Notes under the pieces: model-generated
Told to the model about the DNA's origin: nothing
Database searches by the model: none
The model's input: the letters and a program-made list of their open reading frames with translations, nothing else
Part shown: positions 1 to 9,812 of the stretch, one piece after another
How positions within the stretch are numbered: position 1 is the first letter of the stretch
Layout: each line of letters opens with the position of its first letter
Translations under genes and position numbers: made by a program
Assembly (NCBI RefSeq): GCF_000485595.1
Contig: NW_014577395.1
Location: 1 to 28,999 of the forward strand
DNA: 28,999 nt
Source of the DNA: Priapulus caudatus
Taxonomy: Eukaryota > Priapulida > Priapulimorpha > Priapulimorphida > Priapulidae
Direction: 5' to 3'

Positions 1-28
1 CACACACACACACACACACACACACACA
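1..28. repeat. (CA)n microsatellite at window edge
   Basis: Fourteen CA units open the window, so the left end of the array is not visible. The following stretch to about 196 is AT-rich with nothing recognisable. Confidence 0.95.
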
Positions 29-196
29 GTGATACACACCTTATACATACATATATACTATGCGCGATGCATGTTTATCGTGATTTGTGTATATTTATTC
101 TTTATAAGATTGATCTATAGTTGCATATTTTATTTATATACACATTGTTTGTAATGTATGAGATAAAAAACACTATTTTAAATTAGAAGAGGTTAA

Positions 197-552
197 AACA
201 TATTATCTTCATATTTATTTACTCATATTTATTGATATTGTTTCCTGTAATATATGCGAACCAAACTAGCTGACCCGGCAAGGGCGGCGGAACGTATTTA
301 ATTTGGGGGGGGGGCAAAGCCATAAAATGGCACGTTTATCATGTAAAAATATAATAAATACATAGTAAAAATATAAAAAATCTAAAAAATTTTGGGGGGC
401 AAGTGCCCCCTGCCCCCCCCCCCCGGTTCCGCCGTTCTTGGCTGACCGTAACATGAATCTAGCGTGCATTGATAACATATTATCTTCATATTTATTTACT
501 CATATTTATTGATATTGTTTCCTCTAATATATGCGAACCAAACTAGCTGACC
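197..552. repeat. Tandem duplication interrupted by a transposon
   Basis: The 79 bases at 197-275 recur almost perfectly at 474-552; both start aacatattatc and end agctgacc, with one visible difference (tgtaat versus tctaat). A shorter shared piece (taacatg.atctagcgtgc) occurs at about 449-470 and 589-608. Once the inserted element at 276-440 and its duplicated 7 bp are removed, the underlying period is about 105 bp. Confidence 0.85.
276..440. mobile_element. Short G-rich TIR element (MITE-like), about 165 bp
   Basis: The ends are inverted copies: CAAGGGCGGCGGAAC near the left and GTTCCGCCGTTCTTG at the right, with one or two mismatches, and poly-G/poly-C runs just inside. GCTGACC flanks both sides (269-275 and 441-447), while the paralogous copy of the flank at 537-560 has a single GCTGACC and no insert, so it acts as an empty site. 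Three extra bases (cgg, 276-278) lie between the left flank and the TIR, so the exact TSD length is uncertain. A 70-codon reverse-strand reading frame across it is fortuitous. Confidence 0.75.
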
Positions 553-635
553 GTAACATCAGCCGGATCTATTGATAGACTCCTGGTAACATGTATCTAG
601 CGTGCATTGCCTAGCGTTTCATGACTTTGGCGGGG

Positions 636-682
636 GTTGTCTATATTCAGGCCGGTACAGGAGATAATTTGCATAGTTTGGT
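636..682. repeat. Partial copy of the GTGTCTATATTCAG element end
   Basis: The segment tgtctatattcaggccgg followed by a GGAGAT-like stretch and atttgcat resembles the left end and interior of the element at 747-1150. It appears as a single end without a partner. Confidence 0.5.
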
Positions 683-746
683 CACGTCGTTTGTGTTATA
701 ACCAATGAGATGTAATCGCGTGGAGCCCTTTGCGGCCTGGTTGAGA

Positions 747-1150
747 GGGAGTGTCTATATTCAGGCCGGAACGGGAGTATACGGTACGCAATATTATGCT
801 AATATATTTGACTAATCGTGGCGTCAATAAACTCAATATTCACAGAGAGTATAGCTTAAGACATGTGTCTATAGGTATTAAGAATTTTAAAATTTAATCA
901 TCTGTAATCACTTCCGCGCGCATATATTTGCTATATGACTAATCGTGCGTCATAAACTCAATATCACAGAGAGTATATGAATCAAGCCGCGTACGGAGAT
1001 CATTTGCATAATTATATTCTAAGATACATATAGACACATGTCTTAGCTATACTCTCTGTGAATATTGAGTTTATTGACGCGCGATAGTCAATATATTAGC
1101 AAATATATGCGTACCGTAATCTCCCGTACCGGCTGAATATAGACACTCCC
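747..1150. mobile_element. 404-bp palindromic TIR element with 8-bp TSD
   Basis: The left arm (747 to about 880) and right arm (about 1018-1150) are near-perfect reverse complements for roughly 130 bp. Both begin GGGAGTGTCTATATTCAG and share cacagagagtatagct and acatgtgtctat. The flanks carry the direct repeat GGTTGAGA (739-746 and 1151-1158), extendable to 9 bp with a shared G. The loop holds a third, diverged copy of the arm core (about 925-985). There is no coding capacity. The TSD length is compatible with hAT, Merlin or Mutator groups; the ends alone do not settle which. Confidence 0.85.
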
Positions 1151-1158
1151 GGTTGAGA

Positions 1159-1332
1159 GTTGACAAAGATATGGCGTCATGACGTATTAAGTACAGGACC
1201 AATCACATTCTCTGCATGTTTATAGCAACTTGGCCTGTCGGCACCAAACATTGCCGGGCACTGTTGCAGTGTTGGATCATAGTACTAGTAGATGGTTGAT
1301 TCACTTTGCATGTTTGTGTTTATTGTGTGAAA
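1159..1332 (+). other. Presumed promoter and 5' UTR of RPRD1
   Basis: This 174-bp stretch separates the TIR element from the RPRD1 start codon. No TATA box or other core promoter motif is convincing. An in-frame ATG at 1306 lies nine codons upstream of the chosen start, but its context is weaker and the extra residues do not resemble the family N-terminus. Confidence 0.35.
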
Positions 1333-1483
1333 ATGGCAAGCTTTACAGATGCAACGTTAGTGAAAAAACTGAAGGAAGTAAACAATACGCAGCAGAGTAT
1401 TCAGACCCTCTCACTGTGGCTCATCCATCACAGAAAACACGCCAAAAAGATCGTTGTGGTGTGGTTCAGCGAACTGGGGAAAG
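1333..1483 (+). CDS. RPRD1: RPRD1 exon 1 (start of CID)
   Basis: The start ATG lies in the context aaaATGG and the exon encodes MASFTDATLVKKL followed by the conserved QTLSLWLIHHRKHA helix. It ends AAAG|GTTAGA in phase 1. Unspliced translation meets a stop five bases later, which supports this donor. Confidence 0.93.
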
Positions 1484-2038
1484 GTTAGATACAAATTGCA
1501 ATATTCAATAATGTAACCCAACATTGAGTAGTTACATTACCCAAGGGCGTGTACAGGGGGGTCCAGGGGGTCCGGACCCCCCCCCTGCTCGCGCAGAAAA
1601 CGCATCTAAGGAACTCTAATTTCAAAAATTTTCAGGGGGAGCGCCCCCCAGACCCCCCCCCTTCGCGCTCGCAAGTTTGGGTTACGGTTAGACCCCCACC
1701 CCCTGGTACAAATTCTGTACACGCCCCTGTTACCCCACAACAAGTCACATACTTACCGACATACCTAGCCACAAGTTAGCGGCTAGAGTTACCACAAGTT
1801 ACCTTCTCGCTCTCACTTTGTATGGAAGGTTGTCAAGCTCCTACAACGTGATACAGTCGAAGAGCCTTGTCGGGCTAATAATACCATAATACCCATACAT
1901 ACCCCTATGATATAGCTCTAGTACTATAGCCGCGTACAGTTGCCGCAGGGCTATATAGGACGTTCTATTACGAATGCTAGGGACCAACCCGCTTACTTAA
2001 TATAAATGAAGCGGGAGGAAGACAACCCCCTGTCACCA

Positions 2039-2070
<32 letters not shown>

Positions 2071-2138
2071 ACCACACACACACACCTCTAGCTCTCTCTC
2101 TCTCGCGCATACACATACACACATACACACATACACAT

Positions 2139-2190
<52 letters not shown>

Positions 2191-5100
2191 GCACACACAC
2201 ACACAGTCGGCAATCAGCAGAGTGTCCCGTTGCGCAATCATGCGTGTACGTGTCGCAAGATCACTGTGTGAGATGGATCTTATGTGTAATTGCAACAATA
2301 ACAATTCTATTTGATTTTCAACATTGGCATTTACAGTGTATTAAATTGGAGTGATAAAGCACCTGTGTCTCCAAAAAAGGATCCAAAATGTTGATCTATC
2401 TTATTCGCATAAGTGTACACATCTTTTTATATAGATTTTAGAAAATAAGAACCTGCTTCAAATTTTAGGCTAAACAGGTTCTTGTATAGAGGGGGTATAA
2501 CTGGCAAATTTTAGCGTAACAGGTTCTTAAAATGCAGTGGCTGGAGGTACGGCAGCCGTCGTTTGTTGAAGCCCCTTTTTGGCGTTGGGGTTAGGGTTCT
2601 AGCTCATCTAAACTCTCAAATCGTGAATTTATTTCCCAAGGCGTTATTTCGAAATCTGGCGCCACCCGCCGCCATCTTTGTCTCGTTAAGTATGAAAGCG
2701 AATGGACTGCCGTACCTCCAGCCTCGAGAGATTAAGATACGGCTGCCGTATCCGTAGCCACAGCGTTCTTAAAAACTAGGTTCTTACTCGCGGGTTTTTA
2801 CTGTAGTTCATATAGCTTTCCCACGTCCGCACCAAAGCCCACTATAGTAACTAGAGTCATACTTAGCAACTTTAAACCATCTTGTATAGAGAGCAAGGAT
2901 AAACAATTATCTTTTTATTAGATATGGTCAGTTGTAAAAGATGATACCTGGGTACTGGTCTAATTGCAGGGTTACCAAGTCGGGGGCGTACCTACCTATA
3001 CGCAAAGTACGCAAATGCGTACTAAAATTGTTCAGAATAAAAAAAGAAGAAGTATTCTTTATTGTAGTTTTTCATGTAATGTTCAGTTGGGCTTACAGAA
3101 TTATGCGTGTGATAAGAATAATGACTACAGTGTCATTATGCCAGATGGTCGAAGGATTTCAGTAAAAATAACAACTTTGACAAATTTCAGCGCAATTTTG
3201 CGTACCATCAAAAAATGTCTGGGTATGCCTCTGCAAGTTATTTTAGGGTGGAGTAAAACAGGGCATGCTGACTCCAGACTAGTATTAATTTCGATCCCCA
3301 CTGTCAGCCTATATACTGTCATGCAGCGAAGAGTGATTTCAAGCCTTTGAAACGTTTCTGATGTTAACGTCACATATATACATTCGTTCTTTATCAAAGC
3401 TTTTGTTGCATTATACCAAAAAACTATAATTACCGACTGTGATGTATTTTCAGCACCTATAGCTAGGAAGCTGACACTAATGTATCTGGCAAATGATGTG
3501 ATACAGAACAGCAAGAAAAAGGGACCAGAATTCAATAAAGCCTTCCTTGATGTGTTAGCTGGTGCAGTACGCCACATTGCGAGGTATGTCTGAAGCTTTA
3601 TGTGATGTGACTGTGCTATGACTTGAAAAATTGCGCATAACCATATTATATGTTTCATTGAGCTATTGTCTGATATTGTTGCTAACAGGTTGCATCAGCA
3701 TATATTGCGATGGTACTATTGAATGTACTGGCAATCACATATATTTTCAGTGATTGCAAGGATGAAAAAACTCTCAAATCTGTCATGCGAATTGTCAGGA
3801 TATGGGAAGAGCGTGGTGTTTATGATGCAACTTTCTGCAAACAACTAAAAAAGTCATTTGAGGATGGTGAGCTTTTAAATTTCTTGTGTCTATTAGGATT
3901 AGATTATAAGTGATTACGTTCACTGTAAATGGAGCTAAAAATAAAAAATAAGTTCTCTATAATAAATAATAATCAAATAGAATAGGAGAATAGAATTTTT
4001 TCATAAAATATAAGTAATTCTGTATCAACTGTTTATGGTTAAATTGCCTGGATTATACTTCGCTATTTTACTATATTGTTTGATGCTGAACATCCACGTC
4101 GTGACATCTACATAGGCCTCATAGCAAGCAATTAACTGTCAGGATCATAATATCAAATCGTCCAGGTTTTTTGGATTTTTAACTAGTTGAGAAACAATCT
4201 TATCAGGTAAGAATTTGACGATACGTTTAGTCTCGTTAGTTCTTACTTTTAATGTAAAAAAATTGCAACAAACGTTTTACAAATTTTACCATAGAAAATT
4301 CCTGACGTAGTCAATTTAATGCACAGGGGATTATCACGTATTTACTAGCACTAACAAATATAAGTTATTTCATAAAATATGTGCATGTTTACACGTTGTT
4401 AGTATTTTCTTTTTCTCTTTAAGTTTTATTTTGTATTTTTGGCTATCAATTACTAAGTTGTGTGCGTGTTACTGGCTTTGATATCCATATTTGCATTGTA
4501 TGGGCAATTTTATATGGTATTGTATAGGGAGATATAAAATGCTGCAACATTTTTTTGGGGGTTTACCAGTAGTCCTCAATACAAGGTTTGGTATTTCTCC
4601 CCTTTGTGAAGGTAGCGGAAGCCTGACAAAGGAGACTACTACTACTAAAGTTCCATTGGTGAAGCAACATCGTAAACAGAAGAAACACAAGAGAGGTAGT
4701 GCTTGCATTTTAAATATCTTTTTCTATTTTTCAAGAAATATACGTTTGTCAACTATGCTTGAACTGAGTTTATATGTATAATTTTCTAGGGCACAATATA
4801 TAACAGTATCACTAATTGGATAAAAGCTAAACTGAGTTATGTGGTTCTATCTAAGGCATTATTGTAAATGTACCAGTGTTATACGAGATATAAAGTGTGG
4901 GATAAATGTTGTCTGGTGGCAATAGTATTGGGTACTATAGAGTCAGATGATCAATTATTATGCTCTAACATATCTCGGGTTGAACCATGAATTAAATCAC
5001 ACTCTGTCATCCATAATACATTTTTTACCCGACCCCCAGCACGTGCACATGCGTAACAGGAAATGTACTCGGTGTAGGGAGCACTCATTGTGTATAGCAT

Positions 5101-8100
5101 AACAAGGAAGCGTGCATTATCAATATACGGTGCATGCATATAGCAAAGACACTACATTGGGTGTATCAAGTTTCATGGCAGCCATTCAAGCCAGTCTGTC
5201 TTCCAGAAAAAAGCCATGAGTCAAAGTCAACGCCAGTTGAGCCTCCAACCTCTACTAAAAAGAGGAAACTAGAGGAGGTCATTGCCTTAACAGAGGAACT
5301 TGTAGCAGATGAGGAACCCTTGGATCCCCCAGATGTGAGTGAGCTGATTCTGTGCATATAAACCAATAATGTGTATATGAACATGCAGTGGCATTGTAGG
5401 GTTTTGGCTGCAGCATGAATGCCATTTCAGCTTTGTTGCTTAGGATGCTAGGGTTGCTTAGGGTGATGCTGATGCCGAAATTTCGAAAAATGGTATCCGT
5501 GTAACAGCCAAATCCCATAGTGCCAGTACATATTCTTCGTATAGATATGTTTGTGATATAGGTTATAATAGAATCCGTTTATAGTCACTTAAATCAATTC
5601 GTTTAGATATGTGTTCATAACCAGTTTTGACACTTAACTGGGCGAGGTTTCACTGTACTTTTCCTGCAGGCAGATGAGTTGGTGAGAGCACTAGAGCAGT
5701 TAGAACAGTCAGCCTCCGGTGATGCTGCTGTGCGCGAGAAGATCGCCTCTCTGCCACCGGAAGTCTCTGATATATCGCTACTGGAGAAACTAAAAGGTGC
5801 GTTTCACTGCTGTGTGAATGAAACCACGACGTATGCATGTGAGCATTTCCTCCAACGTATGAATCATGGGTAGGCATCTTCAAGTGGCAGGATTGAACTA
5901 TGCTGTCGCGCAAGATAACCATGTGTGCTTTGATGCTGATGAATCTGGATCGGCCGAGCTCGTTAAGCTCGTACGCACATAAGCATGCAGAAAAGTCAAG
6001 TTTGCAGCATGTTGTTATCGAGCATTCTTTTATCAAAGCCATAATTTCGAGCATAATCTCGTGTTTTCCCCACTTTTACGACACTTACCGTTATATCTTG
6101 AGTAACAGCAACTGTCTAGAGTAACGATAAAATGTTTTAGAACCTTCGTATTCATCAAAACATGTACATTTCGAACTCGTTTCGATTACCGCTGCCTTTC
6201 GTTGTAATCTTGGACCATCTAATACCACCAGCTATCGGCCAATTTCAAAAGATAAACGAAGTGCACTCCGCCATAGACTTATACATCTCTAACAGAATCT
6301 CAGATGCCTTTTTGTTTGCAATTTTGTGCACCGACAATTTGCAAGTTTACCCATTCTGCCATTGTCGCAGATAAAATTTCAGGGTGTTACGATTTGTTCA
6401 TATCCAATTTTCTATGCTACAACAGGCCCGTAACCAGGGGGGGATCGGGGGGATCGGACGATCCCCCCCGCGGAACAGGGAGTTCCGCTCTACAAAATAC
6501 TCTAAACAAAAATCGTCAAAATCTGAGCGGGCGCAGGCCACTATAGCGTTATACAGCAGGCATAACATATTTGCAAGCGCCAGCATAAATGTGATGTGTA
6601 TATACCAGTTGTAATCAAACGAACAACCAATGTGTCCTAGACAATACGGCCTGCCCGCAGTGTAACTGTGACAAGGCTGCGCGGGCTCGTGCTCAATAGG
6701 GTCTAATGTCGCCCAGGGTACTGCCGGAACGTACGCCTGGGTACGGTGCGGTAATACGAAAGCGTACCGCTGGTCACTATTGATATGGTTAGGTGTTATA
6801 CGTAGGATTAGGATTAGGTGTTTCGGTTCGGGGTTAGGGAGTAGGTTAGGCGACTGCCCTAGACTCGTTACGTGGAGTAGCGAGGTTACGGTTGCGGCAT
6901 ATTAGATAGTACCAGGGTACGTTCCGGTATACGGACCGTACCGCAGGGGTACGTTCGCGGCAGTAACCCGGCCCGCCCGCGGGGACATAAGACGCCTCTC
7001 AGCGGGCCACGCGCTCAGTAGGGGAACAATCCCTACGGTAGGGGGTTTTAGCCATTCGCGTAGGGGGTAGGGGATACCTAGCGGTGAACTAACGACAATT
7101 TGTAGGGGGAAGTAATAGAGGGGTTTTGAATTTTCAAAAATTGTAACGGCTTGGAATAAGTTCATGATCGATTGTAAGATATAATATTATTTACAAATTT
7201 GTCGCCAAAAGCTATAGCCGATTCTGACTGGCACCCTTTGTAGGCACCACCGAACATCACATGCAAGAACCACAGAGTTAGCAGAGGAACTAAAAACGGA
7301 TATCGTAATGAAAGCCAAGAACGAGAATTGAGTCTCCCATGACTTGTCTCACTCTTTACGCAACACTCCGACTCTCCAGAGATCGATTACCATAATCAAG
7401 TCGAGACCTGGAGCAGACAAAACGTTGAACGAAGCGAAGCCAACCTCACCACAGACGATATCATCGAATTACTCACACGTTTGCCTTGATGACCAACATA
7501 TTTCAAATTCATGAGACCAAATTTACAAGCCAGATAGTTTGGGAAGCAGCCATGGGTAGTCGCCGGTCTCACCGTATCGTTGCCAATCTTTAGCATGGAA
7601 TTGGCTTGAAAAGCGGAAGCCATTGCACCAGCACCGGCGGATCTGCAAACCAATAATTGTGGCTCTAACGCTATGAGATGACACTTTGAAATCAACATCA
7701 AGTCTGGTCAGCAGGTCCAAAATGGAACAGAAACACCTCAACAGCCATCGACAGTACTCAAACAACATAAAATTTACGGTACGAGAAGAACATTGATTCA
7801 AAAATTCGCGTTCCTCGACATCACCATACCATAAACGAGAAGATGGCTGGCATTAAAACTCTGAACGGTATAAAACAGGAAAAAAGTCGCCACACGGACG
7901 CAGTAATTTAACTTCAACTGCACACCACGACAGTCAACCATGCACAAACTGTCTGTGGTAACGAGACGCCTACTAGATCGTTAGAGACAAAATTATAACG
8001 GAGAGTGAGGACCGGAAGCTGAAGCGCAGCGCACATTAAGAACGCTTTAGGGAAATGCGGGCTACTGCCAATTGACACTCGATAAAGTGTCCAAGGAAGA

Positions 8101-9772
8101 TGGCAAACACCACGGGAAAAAACATCATCCCAAAAGAAAACCTCCACGGGAAAACGCGAAGACGATGATCGTCCTACTACGTCAGAAGGGGCACAGGGCG
8201 TTGTTCAGCGTCAGCCTAAAAATGCAGGTGTTGGCGTCAACAGGTGAGACTGTTTGAAACTAAAACGGCTTTTAGTAGCATCCTAAAGACAGAACAGACA
8301 ATGCACAAACATTACTGGACTGCCGTCTATTAAAATACGCGCGTGTGCTATGTGTGAAAGAAGTTAGTAAGCATTGGAGAAAGCGCGGCCGAAAATTAAA
8401 ACCAGCACCGCACTAAAAGAGACACGCAAAAGGAGCGTAACACCGTAGCAGCCCAATCTTCAGCTAGGGCCCAGCGAAAACAGTCGCTACCGAAATCACA
8501 AAATCCGCAGATCAACTGACATGTAGCGAACGGAAACGACAACACCCAATAGATTGGGAGAATTCGCAGATTCATATGATGCGGCGAAGCCTAACAAAAT
8601 CAGGCGCGTTGGATTCAAGGAGGCGCCATCTGGATGCGGCGCAAGACCACGCAAAGTATGCACCGGCGAGAGGGGGGAATAGCAGGCTTAGTCAGCGTTT
8701 GTGGATCTAAGCTATTGCCACCATCAGCCATTCTGGTGGTGCAAACTGATTAAGATTCAGTTAGCTTTTGAGAAAGCTTCGCTGACAGGAAGCGAAAACG
8801 TCAGCGGTTACGTTCATACCAGCAACGGTTGAGTAACAATTAACTTGTTATTTACTGTAACGCCTTTATTTTCAATAATATAGAAAAATCCTGCGAGAAA
8901 AATGCCGTGCGGAATGATTGCTATGCCGGGACAACCGCTTACGGTCGACCGGGCCGGGTCGTTGCCATTAGTCACAACAGGGGCTGTAGCGTTCGAATGC
9001 AAACACATACATGCACATACAGAATCTAAGTACACAATCGATCGTATGACACTGTAGCTCCATCTTCTGAGAATTTTTAGATTTTTTGAAGGCGGTGGTA
9101 CGGGCGGCTCATTAGAATACGTGAACACTTCAAAAGTTCAAAGTTTGCTGTCGGGACGAGGAGCAAGTACTCAGGGCTGCCACTCCTCACGCATTGACCG
9201 TGAGACATCACACATTTTGACCAAAAATCCTCACGCTCTCACGCTGACAATATCTGATATACAATATCTCACGCACAGAAAAATAATGCTCAAATATCTC
9301 ACGCACAGCAAAAAAAATCTTTACAATATCTGAAACAGTCACTTTAGTATGTACCAAATTGCACAAATTGAAGTTATAAAATGCAAAAGCTCCCTACCGT
9401 GGGAGTGGGGAAACAGGGGGGAAACACCATCCCCCCCTCGGTCGCTTCACTCCCTCGCCTCTCACTCTCACCTATTACCCAATGTTGGCAGCCCTGAAGT
9501 ACTGAGTGTACTCTGTAGTAAGTTTGCACTTTATTTGCAGCATTATAGGCTGTATTTTATTATAATAAATCTGCTTAAAATCAAATTATATATTCAAGAG
9601 TGAGATCTTCTAATATTACTGTGCAGCGCTTGACACAGCGGTCGCCCACTCGCCGCGGCGAGTAAGAATTCTCCTGGCGACTGCAATCTCATCACTGCTG
9701 GCGCGAGCTGCAGCTGGCCCAACCAAGGTGTACAAAAAAGCCAGAAAAAAACCCTGTACATCCCCCTGCAGC

Positions 9773-9812
<40 letters not shown>

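Noticed and set aside
1230-1511. 93-codon open frame overlapping RPRD1 exon 1 in another frame
   Set aside because: The frame starting at 1333 matches the RPRD1 N-terminus closely and ends at a good splice donor; this one has no similarity.
1993-2354. Overlapping Thr-His and Leu-Ser open frames
   Set aside because: They only translate the CA/CT microsatellite.
7396-8147. Minus-strand open frames of 77-101 codons over the Penelope-like relic
   Set aside because: The plus strand carries ordered reverse transcriptase motifs; minus-strand frames show none.
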